Source: an uncultured Bacilli bacterium (GTDB taxonomy: Bacteria > Bacillota_I > Bacilli_A > RF39 > UBA660). From it: a stretch of 8,794 bases of DNA. The stretch lies in assembly GCA_934097015.1 (NCBI GenBank), contig CAKONF010000034.1, positions 1-8,794 on the forward strand, given 5' to 3'. Positions 1 to 6,659 of the stretch are shown piece after piece. The translations under genes and the position numbers were made by a program. Every line of letters begins with the position of its first letter. Within the stretch, counting starts at the first letter, position 1. The notes under the pieces were generated by a model. That model ran no database searches, was not told the DNA's origin, and saw only the letters and a list, made by a program, of their open reading frames with translations.

Positions 1-201
1 AAAATGGTATATGAAAATGGAGAGATATTTCCAGTGTTTGATGAAGAAAAGTTTCATGAGAATGAAAAGAGAGAAAAATTCGAACAAGGACAAGAAGCAA
101 AACAATTTGAAATTGCCAGAAATCTTAAATTAAGAAACTTTAGTACTAAAGATATTGCTGACATTACAAAATTAACTGAAGAGCAAGTCGTGAACTTATA
201 A
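1..201 (+). CDS. Rpn/PD-(D/E)XK nuclease-transposase family protein, C-terminal part
   Basis: This is the end of an open frame that is still open at the window's left edge. An ATG lies at position 4, but no ribosome site can be checked, so the gene most likely starts upstream and only about 66 residues are seen. The tail has the layout typical of Rpn-type proteins (recombination-promoting nuclease/putative transposase): a charged Glu/Lys/Gln-rich helix (EKREKFEQGQEAKQFEIARN), then a small helix-turn-helix-like tail with 'KLRNFSTKDIADITKLTEEQV'-type spacing, resembling the 'G(M/L)S.EDIAK.TGLS.EEI' endings of that family. The nuclease domain with its catalytic D...E-x-K residues would lie outside the window, so activity cannot be judged. 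It is separated from rpsF by its own stop and a promoter, so it is probably not co-transcribed. A stand-alone 65-residue remnant is the alternative. Confidence 0.65.
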   Translation, partial: KMVYENGEIFPVFDEEKFHENEKREKFEQGQEAKQFEIARNLKLRNFSTKDIADITKLTEEQVVNL

Positions 202-272
202 TGTATTAAATTATTTGTTGCTATTATTAATTTAAATAAAATCAATTTTTTTACTTAAAGTTCAAATATTCT

Positions 273-301
273 TTGCATAAAATTAATTAGTATGCTATAA
301 T
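273..301 (+). promoter_or_regulatory. sigma-A promoter of the rpsF-ssb-rpsR operon
   Basis: The -35 TTGCAT (273-278) and a perfect -10 TATAAT (296-301) are separated by 17 bp, with an extended -10 TGC at 293-295. The transcript should start near 308, giving a leader of about 60 nt. It is the best promoter in the window by consensus, as expected for a ribosomal protein operon. Confidence 0.85.
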
Positions 302-308
302 ACCTCTA

Positions 309-364
309 GAGCGAAAGCTCCTTGCTTAAAAATAGTTTTAAGCCGAATAGACCAGAAGGAGGTG
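309..364 (+). promoter_or_regulatory. Probable S6:S18 autoregulatory mRNA leader of rpsF
   Basis: The leader can fold into an 8-bp stem, GCTTAAAA (324-331) with TTTTAAGC (336-343), capped by ATAG and followed directly by CCG (343-345) and AATAGACC. In the known S6:S18 leader of bacterial rpsF operons, the protein complex recognises a CCG-containing motif that mimics its 16S rRNA site. Directly outside this stem, CTCCTT (318-323) can pair with AAGGAG (356-361), which is the rpsF Shine-Dalgarno. A competing hairpin, GAGC-GAAA-GCTC (309-320), uses three of the same bases. The two states suggest a switch in which excess S6:S18 stabilises the SD-masked form. The pairings are read directly; ligand identity is inferred from position and the CCG element. 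Confidence 0.7.
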
Positions 365-368
365 TATT

Positions 369-656
369 ATGAACAAATATGAAATTATGTTCATTTTAAA
401 ATCTAATGAGGAAGAAGCTATAAAAAAAGAAGTTTCTCAATTAACTAGTATTATTACTGATATGAAAGGTAATATTACAAATGAAAAAGAAATGGGAAAT
501 AGAAAATTAGCTTATCCAATAAATAAAGAAGTAAATGGATATTATTATGTAATTAATTGTGATGCTAATAGCGAGATTATTGCTGAATTTGATAGAAAAG
601 CAAGAATTAATGAAAATGTTATTAGACATTTAATTATTAGATTAGATGAGGAGTAA
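369..656 (+). CDS. rpsF: 30S ribosomal protein bS6
   Basis: A 95-residue protein matching bS6 in full length. It begins MNKYEIMFIL and carries the family hallmark 'NRKLAYPI' (residues 44-51), followed by the 'GYYYVINCDA' strand and the 'NENVIRHLIIRL' end. bS6 forms a heterodimer with bS18 and binds the 16S rRNA platform (central domain) during 30S assembly. The start is fixed by an excellent SD (AAGGAGGTG at 356-364) six bases before the ATG, measured from GGAGG. It is the first gene of a three-gene unit with ssb and rpsR. The ssb start is only 2 nt after its stop, so translational coupling is likely. The leader upstream probably mediates feedback control by bS6:bS18. Confidence 0.97.
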   Translation: MNKYEIMFILKSNEEEAIKKEVSQLTSIITDMKGNITNEKEMGNRKLAYPINKEVNGYYYVINCDANSEIIAEFDRKARINENVIRHLIIRLDEE

Positions 657-658
657 TC

Positions 659-1135
659 ATGAATAGTGTTATATTAGTAGGTAGATTAACTAGAGATCCA
701 GAACTAAGAACTACACCAAACGGAATTGCTACATGCCAAGTTAATTTAGCAGTAAACGGTATTCCTAATCAAAATGGAGAAAGAACTACTGATTTTATTA
801 ATGTTGTTGTTTGGAGAAGACAAGCAGAAAATGTTGCTAAATTTTGTCAAAAGGGTAGCCAAGTTGGAGTAGAAGGAAAGATTCATACAAGAAGTTATGA
901 TGCTAGTGATGGTTCAAAGAGATATGTGACTGAAGTAGTTGCAAGTAATATTACTTTCTTAGGAAGTAGTAGTGGTAATAGAGTACAAAATACTAATAGC
1001 AGTTTTGGATCTATGCCAGAGATGAATACAGTAAGTAGTATGCCTAGTACAAATGAAACTACTGATCTTAATGATGATCCATTTAAAGATTTTGGTAGTG
1101 AAGTAGTACTAAGCGATGATGACTTACCATTTTAA
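659..1135 (+). CDS. ssb: Single-stranded DNA-binding protein
   Basis: A 158-residue SSB that coats single-stranded DNA as a homotetramer and recruits replication and repair partners. Residues 1-101 form the OB fold, with the typical MNSVILVGRLTRDPELR start, the 'DFINVVVWRRQAENVAKF' strand-helix (Trp52) and 'GSKRYVTEVVA' near the end. Residues 102-149 are a low-complexity Ser/Asn/Thr linker. The acidic tip ends in DDDLPF, a variant of the usual DDDIPF that docks partner proteins. Bacillus SsbA is slightly longer (about 172 residues), the difference lying in the linker. The SD GAGGAG (648-653) lies inside the end of rpsF. Its place between rpsF and rpsR is the standard Firmicute order and ties SSB supply to ribosomal protein synthesis. 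Confidence 0.97.
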   Translation: MNSVILVGRLTRDPELRTTPNGIATCQVNLAVNGIPNQNGERTTDFINVVVWRRQAENVAKFCQKGSQVGVEGKIHTRSYDASDGSKRYVTEVVASNITFLGSSSGNRVQNTNSSFGSMPEMNTVSSMPSTNETTDLNDDPFKDFGSEVVLSDDDLPF

Positions 1136-1146
1136 GGAGGATTATA

Positions 1147-1362
1147 ATGGCTGAATTTTATCGTAAAAAGAAAAAGATATGTCAAATGTGTGCTGGAAAA
1201 TCAGTAGATTATAAAGATGTTAATATCATTTCTAAATATATAAATGAAAAAGGAAAGATTATGCCAAGACGAATGACTGGTGCTTGTGCTAAACATCAAA
1301 GACATATAGCAATGCAAGTTAAAAGAGCTAGATTTATGGCTTTAATACCATTTGTTAAATAA
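1147..1362 (+). CDS. rpsR: 30S ribosomal protein bS18, zinc-binding (C+) type
   Basis: A 71-residue bS18, partner of bS6 on the 16S rRNA platform. The conserved core is plain: 'VDYKDVN' (20-26), 'INEKGKIMPRRMTG' (32-45) and the 'KRARFMALIPF' C-terminus. It keeps a complete putative zinc ribbon: Cys12-x-x-Cys15 near the N-terminus plus Cys47 and His50 in 'GACAKHQRH'. This is the C+ form known among ribosomal proteins; Bacillus subtilis S18 lacks these ligands. The start is set by AAGGAGG (1134-1140), which overlaps the ssb stop, six bases before the ATG. An intrinsic terminator begins at its own stop codon and closes the operon. Confidence 0.96.
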   Translation: MAEFYRKKKKICQMCAGKSVDYKDVNIISKYINEKGKIMPRRMTGACAKHQRHIAMQVKRARFMALIPFVK

Positions 1363-1385
1363 AAGTACATTGTGTACTTTTTTTT
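1361..1385 (+). terminator. Intrinsic terminator after rpsR
   Basis: AAAAGTACA (1361-1369) pairs with TGTACTTTT (1373-1381) over 9 bp around a TTG loop, and runs into an unbroken T tract (1378-1385). The stem begins within the rpsR TAA stop, so the rpsF operon ends here with no spare sequence. Confidence 0.85.
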
Positions 1386-1397
1386 AATGCAAAAAAA

Positions 1398-1406
1398 TGT
1401 TATAAT
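1398..1406 (+). promoter_or_regulatory. Extended -10 promoter for rplI-dnaB operon
   Basis: TGT-TATAAT (1398-1406) is a perfect -10 with a TG extension, directly after the rpsR terminator. The position expected for the -35 falls in the terminator's T run (TTTTTT near 1378-1384), a poor match, so the extended -10 probably carries recognition. Transcription from about 1413 would leave a leader of roughly 18 nt containing the rplI SD. Confidence 0.65.
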
Positions 1407-1430
1407 AATTTTAGATTTTAGGAGGTACAA

Positions 1431-1868
1431 ATGAAAGTTATATTACTTAAAGATGTCAAAAAACAAGGAAAAAAGAATGATATAATAGAAGTTAGTGATG
1501 GTTATGCAAATAACTTTTTAATAAAAAATGGTTTAGCTGTTAGATATACAGATGGATCAAAAAATAAACTTAATCATGAAATTAAAATTAAACAAGATGA
1601 AGAAGATAAATTAGTAGAAGAGCTTAATAAAATAAAAAAAGAAATAGAAAACAAGAAAATTGTCTTTACTGTGAAATCGGGTAAAGATGGAAAAATATTT
1701 GGAACTATTAGTAGTAAACAAATTAGTGAAGAATTAAAAAAAATGGGTTATAACATAGATAAAAAAACTATAGTTATGGATCATATAATAGATACGTTAG
1801 GGACACATAAGGTAGTTGCTAAAGTACATAAAAGAGTTGAAATTAATCTTACTATTGTAGTTTGTTAG
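1431..1868 (+). CDS. rplI: 50S ribosomal protein bL9
   Basis: A 145-residue bL9 of normal length. The N-terminal rRNA-binding domain (1-50) has the family signature: MKVILLKDVKKQGKKNDII, then 'VSDGYANNFLIKNGLAV' (21-37). A long Lys/Glu-rich connecting helix spans about 45-76. The C-terminal domain (77-145) contains 'KDGKIFGTISSKQI' and 'IDTLGTHKVVAKVH'. bL9 binds 23S rRNA near the L1 stalk base and helps restrain frameshifting. The SD is AGGAGGT (1420-1426), five bases from the ATG. It is the first gene of the second operon, and dnaB follows as in other Firmicutes. The dnaB SD overlaps its TAG stop. Confidence 0.97.
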   Translation: MKVILLKDVKKQGKKNDIIEVSDGYANNFLIKNGLAVRYTDGSKNKLNHEIKIKQDEEDKLVEELNKIKKEIENKKIVFTVKSGKDGKIFGTISSKQISEELKKMGYNIDKKTIVMDHIIDTLGTHKVVAKVHKRVEINLTIVVC

Positions 1869-1879
1869 GAGGAATTAAT

Positions 1880-3226
1880 ATGATAGAAAGAAAGATGCCT
1901 CAAAATTTAGAAGCAGAGATGTCTATATTAGGTGCATGTTTCTTAAGTACATATGCGTTTGATAAAGTGTGCGAAGAAGTAAGTAGTGATATGTTTTATA
2001 GTGAAGCAAACAAAAAGATTTTTGAAGCACTTTATAAATTACATCAAGATAAAATTCCACTTGATAGTACTGTACTGGTAAATGAAATAGAAAAACATGA
2101 AAATATAAATTCAATAGGTGGGTTAGAGTATTTAGGTGAAGTCATTGATTCTGTTATTACTGCTGCTAATATTGATTATTATATAGATATAATTCGTGAA
2201 AAAGCTTTACGAAGAAAGTTGGTTGAAGTAAGTACTAATATTACTACTAGTGCTTTTGATGAAGAGACTGAAACTAATGATATTATTGATAATGCTGAAA
2301 AAAGTATTTTCAGTGTCACAAAATCTCGAAAAGCTGGAGAATTTAAATCAATTAGTGATGTGATGAAAAATACACAAGCAAGACTTGAAGATTTAGCAAA
2401 AAATGATAAAGAGATAACAGGAATTGCTACTGGATTTTATGATTTTGATAAATTAACTAGTGGTTTACATGAAAATGAATTAATTATTATTGCAGCACGT
2501 CCTGCTATGGGTAAAACTGCTTTTGCCCTTAATTTAGCTGTTAATTCTGCAATTAATTCTAAAAAAAATGTTGCATTATTTAATTTAGAGATGAGTGCGG
2601 AACAACTTGCAATGCGTATGATTGCAGCACAGGGTGGAATAGATCAAAATAAACTTAAAACTGGAAGGCTAGAGCATAATGATTGGAAAAAAGTAAATGA
2701 AGCAATGAGTGAATTAAGTGATACTAATCTTTATATTGAAGACGCATCTGGTATAAGTGTAAGTGAAATACGTGCTAAATGTAGAAGACTTGCAACACAA
2801 GGTCCAGGCCTTGGATTAGTAATTATCGATTATTTACAATTGATTGAAGGAAGTAGCAGATATGCTGGAAATAGACAACAAGAAGTATCTGAAATTTCAA
2901 GATCTTTAAAAACTATGGCAATGGAACTTGGAGTGCCTGTTATTGCTCTAGCTCAGTTGTCACGTAGTGTCGAATTAAGAGAAAACAAAAGACCAATTAT
3001 GAGTGATTTAAGAGAATCTGGTTCAATAGAACAAGATGCAGATATTGTAGCATTTCTTTATAGAGATGATTACTATAATAAAAGTGCTAGCGAACAAACT
3101 AATATTAGTGTCACTGAACTTATAGTTGGAAAACATCGTAATGGTAGCACAGGTACTATAGAACTACTATTTGAAAGAACAATGAGTAATTTTAGAAATT
3201 ATTTAAAAAAACAGGAAGGTGAATAG
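1880..3226 (+). CDS. dnaB: Replicative DNA helicase DnaB (DnaC in Bacillus naming)
   Basis: A 448-residue hexameric 5'-3' helicase that unwinds DNA at the replication fork. The N-terminal domain (about 5-105) starts MIERKMPQNLEAEMSILGA and binds primase and loader. A linker leads to the RecA-like ATPase: Walker A 'ARPAMGKTA' with Lys212, Walker B 'LVIIDYLQL' with Asp317, the 'QLSRSVELR' segment, the 'DLRESGSIEQDADIVAFLYR' motif, and 'GKHRNGSTG' with Lys418 and Arg420, the arginine-finger region. I chose ATG 1880 over an in-frame TTG at 1862, because AGGAGG (1867-1872) sits 7 bases before 1880 and the family starts here. No intein or insertion is visible. The M23 gene's ATG follows the TAG directly with no gap. 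Confidence 0.97.
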   Translation: MIERKMPQNLEAEMSILGACFLSTYAFDKVCEEVSSDMFYSEANKKIFEALYKLHQDKIPLDSTVLVNEIEKHENINSIGGLEYLGEVIDSVITAANIDYYIDIIREKALRRKLVEVSTNITTSAFDEETETNDIIDNAEKSIFSVTKSRKAGEFKSISDVMKNTQARLEDLAKNDKEITGIATGFYDFDKLTSGLHENELIIIAARPAMGKTAFALNLAVNSAINSKKNVALFNLEMSAEQLAMRMIAAQGGIDQNKLKTGRLEHNDWKKVNEAMSELSDTNLYIEDASGISVSEIRAKCRRLATQGPGLGLVIIDYLQLIEGSSRYAGNRQQEVSEISRSLKTMAMELGVPVIALAQLSRSVELRENKRPIMSDLRESGSIEQDADIVAFLYRDDYYNKSASEQTNISVTELIVGKHRNGSTGTIELLFERTMSNFRNYLKKQEGE

Positions 3227-4765
3227 ATGGATACATTTAATAAAATAATGGGGGTATCAATCACAATTTTTATTTCAATATTAGTTTTTTTCTTTGGTGT
3301 TAAAACAAAAGTAGAAGGTAATCCAAAGAGTTTATATCAAGTTTATTTAAATGGGGATAATATTGGTTTAATAGAAAATAAACAAGAATTGTTAGATTTA
3401 ATTGATAAAGAACAAATTGAAATAAAAAATAAATATAAAGTTAATAAAGTTTATCCACCTAGTGGTTTAGATATACAAGATGTTATTACTTATGATGATA
3501 ATATAAGTCCAGTAAATACAGTTTATGAAAAAATTAAAGATAAAGAACCATTTACTATAAGTGGATATGAAATCACAATTACTTATAAAGATGATGAAAA
3601 TTCAAGCAGTGATGATTCATCTAATGAAGAGGTAAAAAAAATAAAAAAAGATCCTATTAAATTAAATGTTTTAAAAAAGAAAGATTTTGAAGATGGTTTT
3701 TATAATACTATTGCAGCTTTCGTCGGAAGTGAAACTTTAGATAAATATAAAAATGATACACAAACTGAAATTACTGAAACTGGTAGTACAATTGAAAATA
3801 TATATTGGAATGAAGATATAAAAATAAAAGAAGCTTATTTAAGCACAGAAGAATATATTTATACTAATAGTAGTGATATAAGTAAGTATTTGTTGTTTGG
3901 TACATTAAAAGATGGAAGCAAATATACAGTTAAAGATGGAGATAATATTACTAGTGTTGCTGAAGCTAATAATTTGAATGTTGATGAATTTTTAGTTGCA
4001 AATCCTGAGTTTACAAGTGCTAATGTTTTATTAACAAAAGGACAAGAAGTTAACACAGCTCTTATTAATCCACTTGTTAGTATTGTATATGAAGAAGAAA
4101 AAGTAGAAGATGTTGCGGTTCCATTTGAAACAGAATATCAAGATGATGATACAAAATATAGAGGTAGTAATGAAACTATTCAAGAAGGAGAAAATGGAGA
4201 AACAAGAGTTACAGAAAAAATTCAATATATAAATGGAGAAATTCAAGGACTTTATATTACCAATAAAACTGAATTAGTTCCTGCTGTAAATAAAATTGTA
4301 AAACGCGGAACAAAAGCTCCTGAATATAGTAGCGGTGGATATGAATTTTATAATGTGTCATTTACTAATGATTCATGGAGTTGGCCTACAATAACACCTT
4401 ACGTTATTACAAGTAGATTTGCTTATCGTTGGGGTAGTTTACATAAAGGAATAGATATATCTGGTTGTGGATATGGAAGCCCAGTATTTGCAGTTGGTGA
4501 TGGTATAGTTGTTGAGACTGGATATCATTCTAGTATGGGTACTTATGTTTATATTCAACATGGAAATAATTATTATACTCAATACATGCATTTAGCTAAA
4601 TATACAGTTAGTGTAGGACAGACAGTGTCACGTGGAGAACAAGTAGGTATGATGGGTAATTCGGGATTTTCAACTGGAACACATTTACATTTAGGTGTTG
4701 CAATAGGTTATCCATATCAAGGTGGAAAATTTGTAAACCCTTGTGGGAGCATATTCTCATGTTAG
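3227..4765 (+). CDS. Membrane-anchored M23 peptidase with LysM-like and G5-like regions
   Basis: A 512-residue predicted cell-wall hydrolase. Residues 8-25 form one hydrophobic segment (membrane anchor or uncleaved signal) with the bulk outside the cell. Residues 26-225 are charged, low in complexity and not recognised, with a Ser/Asp stretch near 125-135. Residues 232-278 look like a LysM repeat ('YTVKDGDNITSVAEANNLNV'). Residues about 284-363 resemble a G5 domain ('VPFETEYQDDDTKYRG', 'INGEIQG', 'VNKIVKRGTK'). The C-terminal M23 (LytM-type) domain keeps its zinc and catalytic residues: His406 and Asp410 in HKGIDI, His455 in YMHL, His486 and His488 in HLHLG. Such enzymes cut peptidoglycan cross-links. 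The gene abuts dnaB (SD AAGGTG at 3216-3221), and its last 7 bases overlap walJ. LysM and G5 calls are weaker than M23. Confidence 0.9.
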   Translation: MDTFNKIMGVSITIFISILVFFFGVKTKVEGNPKSLYQVYLNGDNIGLIENKQELLDLIDKEQIEIKNKYKVNKVYPPSGLDIQDVITYDDNISPVNTVYEKIKDKEPFTISGYEITITYKDDENSSSDDSSNEEVKKIKKDPIKLNVLKKKDFEDGFYNTIAAFVGSETLDKYKNDTQTEITETGSTIENIYWNEDIKIKEAYLSTEEYIYTNSSDISKYLLFGTLKDGSKYTVKDGDNITSVAEANNLNVDEFLVANPEFTSANVLLTKGQEVNTALINPLVSIVYEEEKVEDVAVPFETEYQDDDTKYRGSNETIQEGENGETRVTEKIQYINGEIQGLYITNKTELVPAVNKIVKRGTKAPEYSSGGYEFYNVSFTNDSWSWPTITPYVITSRFAYRWGSLHKGIDISGCGYGSPVFAVGDGIVVETGYHSSMGTYVYIQHGNNYYTQYMHLAKYTVSVGQTVSRGEQVGMMGNSGFSTGTHLHLGVAIGYPYQGGKFVNPCGSIFSC

Positions 4766-5523
4766 TTAGTGTACTTGCGAGTGGCTCTAAAGGAAACTCA
4801 ACATTAATAAGAACAGAAAAATTAAATATATTGATTGATGCAGGAATGAATTTAAAATATTTAAAAGAACAATTGTCATATTTTGAACTGTTGCCAAGTG
4901 ATATAAATTATATATTTTTGACTCACACACATAAAGATCACGTAGGCGCACTACAAACTTTTGTAAAAAATAATAATCCAACAATTTGTTTGGGAAAAAA
5001 AATGCTAAAAGATTTAGATTATTTAAAAGATTATGATAATATATTATTAATGGATAATATTATTGAATTAGAAGATGTTATAGTTGAAACAATAAAAACT
5101 AGTCATGATGCAAGTGAATCTTTAGGATATATATTTACTTCATTAACTAAATCTTTAGTATATATTACTGATACCGGTTATATAAATAATAAATATTTTA
5201 ATAAAATTTATAATAAAAATATGTATATTATGGAAAGTAATCATGATGTTGAAATGCTTATGCATGGATCTTATCCTCCATGGTTAAAGCAAAGAGTTCT
5301 TTCAGATAGAGGACATTTATCAAATCAAGCTTCGTCATTTTATTTATCTAAACTAATTGGCGATAATACAAGTTATGTTGTACTAGCACATTTATCACAC
5401 GAAAATAATACTGAAGAAATTGCTTACAATACTTTATCTAATACTTTAAAAGAATATGATGTAAATTTTGATAATATTTTTATTGCTAAACAAAATGAAA
5501 AAACAAAGGATTTTATATTATGA
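4759..5523 (+). CDS. walJ: WalJ/YycJ metallo-beta-lactamase-fold hydrolase
   Basis: A 254-residue MBL-fold protein, about the length of YycJ/WalJ. The start MLVSVLASGSKGNSTLI is the family's (FSVLASGSxGN), followed by 'ILIDAGM' and the metal motif THTHKDH with His56, His58, Asp60 and His61. Further ligand candidates are in 'SHDASES' and 'ITDTGYI'. WalJ is a cytoplasmic member of the walRK cell-wall locus; its substrate is unsettled, with links to cell division timing and DNA repair proposed. I chose ATG 4759, with GGGAG (4745-4749) nine bases upstream, over an in-frame TTG at 4741. The ATG overlaps the M23 stop (ATGTTAG), and its TGA overlaps rlmH's ATG (ATGA), so translation is probably coupled throughout. 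Confidence 0.92.
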   Translation: MLVSVLASGSKGNSTLIRTEKLNILIDAGMNLKYLKEQLSYFELLPSDINYIFLTHTHKDHVGALQTFVKNNNPTICLGKKMLKDLDYLKDYDNILLMDNIIELEDVIVETIKTSHDASESLGYIFTSLTKSLVYITDTGYINNKYFNKIYNKNMYIMESNHDVEMLMHGSYPPWLKQRVLSDRGHLSNQASSFYLSKLIGDNTSYVVLAHLSHENNTEEIAYNTLSNTLKEYDVNFDNIFIAKQNEKTKDFIL

Positions 5524-5954
5524 TTAAGATTATATGTGTAGGAAAATTAAAAGAAAAATATTTAATTGATTTAGTAAATGATTATAAAAATAGAATTAAT
5601 AAATATCATAAATTAGAAGTTATAGAATTAAAGGATTCTAATATAAAAAATGAGGGTATAGATATAATAAAACATATTAGTAGTAAAGATTTTATTATTA
5701 CTATGGAAATTGGTGGAAAAAAGTTAAATAGTTTAGAATTTAGTAAAAAAATTGATAGTTGGTTAATGACATATTCAATTATTACTTTTATAATTGGTGG
5801 TTCTGATGGTATTGATGATAGTGTAAAAGAAATTTCTAATTATAAATTGTCATTTAGTGATTTAACCTTTCCTCATGGACTTTTTAGAGGATTCTTATTA
5901 GAACAAATTTATAGAAGTTTTAAAATATTAAATAATGAAACTTATCATAAGTGA
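5520..5954 (+). CDS. rlmH: 23S rRNA (pseudouridine-1915-N3) methyltransferase RlmH
   Basis: A 144-residue SPOUT-class methyltransferase, somewhat shorter than the Bacillus enzyme (159). It uses S-adenosylmethionine to methylate pseudouridine 1915 in helix 69 of 23S rRNA, acting on the assembled 70S ribosome. Visible hallmarks are MIKIICVGKLKEKYL at the start, the SAM-site loop 'FIIGGSDGI' (90-98), and the knotted C-terminus 'LTFPHGLFRGFLLEQIYRSF' ending in 'NETYHK'. The protein stops exactly where the family usually ends (…YHK), which confirms that TGA is a stop in this genome. The start overlaps the walJ stop by 4 nt (ATGA), with AAAGGA (5505-5510) as a modest SD. walJ-rlmH proximity is also seen in Bacillus. 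Confidence 0.95.
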   Translation: MIKIICVGKLKEKYLIDLVNDYKNRINKYHKLEVIELKDSNIKNEGIDIIKHISSKDFIITMEIGGKKLNSLEFSKKIDSWLMTYSIITFIIGGSDGIDDSVKEISNYKLSFSDLTFPHGLFRGFLLEQIYRSFKILNNETYHK

Positions 5955-5966
5955 GGAGGATAATTT

Positions 5967-6629
5967 ATGAAAATAGGAAATGACTGGGATATTGTTTTAA
6001 AGGATGTTTTTGAAAGAGAAGATTTTAGAAATTTAATTATTAAAGTTAATAAAGAATATGCTAGTAATGTATGTTTTCCAATGAAAAAAGAGGTATTTAA
6101 TGCTATAAAATTAACTCCTTATAAAAACGTAAAGGTTGTTATAGTAGGACAGGATCCTTATCATGGAATAGGTGAAGCTCATGGTTTATCATTTAGTGTT
6201 TTATGTCAAAAACTTCCACCTAGTTTAAAAAATATATACAAAGAATTATATGATGATTTAAATATTACTCCTAGTAATAGTGGTAATTTAACTTGTTGGG
6301 CTAATGAAGGTGTTCTTCTTTTAAATGCAGTACTTACTGTTAGAAAAGATTGTCCTGCTAGTCATAAAGATTTAGGGTGGCAAGATTTTACTGACGAAAT
6401 TATTAGAAGAATAGAAAAAAAAGATGAAGTTGTTGTGTATATACTTTGGGGAGCCTTTGCTAGAAGTAAAAAATCTTTAATTATTAACCCTAAACATTAT
6501 ATTATAGAATCAGCTCATCCAAGTCCTTTTAGTGCTAGATATGGTTTTTTTGGATCAAAACCATTTAGCAAATGTAATGATATATTAATTAAAAATGGTT
6601 TAAAACCTATAGATTGGCAAGTAAAATAA
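5967..6629 (+). CDS. ung: Uracil-DNA glycosylase, family 1
   Basis: A 220-residue UDG of normal length that removes uracil from DNA to start base-excision repair. It has 'VGQDPYHGIGEAHGLSFSV' (60-78) with catalytic Asp63, 'LLLNAVLTV' (117-125) with the uracil-contacting Asn120, and the DNA-intercalation loop HPSPFSA (184-190) with catalytic His184. The end 'GSKPFSKCNDIL' is also standard. AGGAGG (5954-5959), touching the rlmH TGA, lies seven bases before the ATG. It is the last intact gene of the rplI-to-ung string. I see no clear intrinsic terminator right after it; the next one is at 7149-7172, beyond the pseudogene. Confidence 0.97.
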   Translation: MKIGNDWDIVLKDVFEREDFRNLIIKVNKEYASNVCFPMKKEVFNAIKLTPYKNVKVVIVGQDPYHGIGEAHGLSFSVLCQKLPPSLKNIYKELYDDLNITPSNSGNLTCWANEGVLLLNAVLTVRKDCPASHKDLGWQDFTDEIIRRIEKKDEVVVYILWGAFARSKKSLIINPKHYIIESAHPSPFSARYGFFGSKPFSKCNDILIKNGLKPIDWQVK

Positions 6630-6659
6630 ATTTATTAAATAAAAGTATATACAATATCA

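Noticed and set aside
843..851. TTTGTCAAA, a perfect 0A-box match in ssb
   Set aside because: It lies within codons of a housekeeping gene, far from a promoter, and is most likely chance in AT-rich DNA. It is a caution for the site at 7170-7178.
1862..1879. TTG start adding six residues to DnaB
   Set aside because: The codons overlap the rplI stop and the AGGAGG that serves ATG 1880. The added residues are simply the translated SD.
1923..2114. Minus-strand open frame opposite dnaB (also those at 54-245, 3859-4056, 4031-4246, 4787-4984 and 7480-7770)
   Set aside because: All lie opposite real + strand genes, have low-complexity hydrophobic translations typical of AT-rich shadows, and match no family I know.
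4741..4758. TTG start adding six residues to WalJ
   Set aside because: The family begins at MLVSVLASGS, and ATG 4759 has its own SD at 4745-4749.
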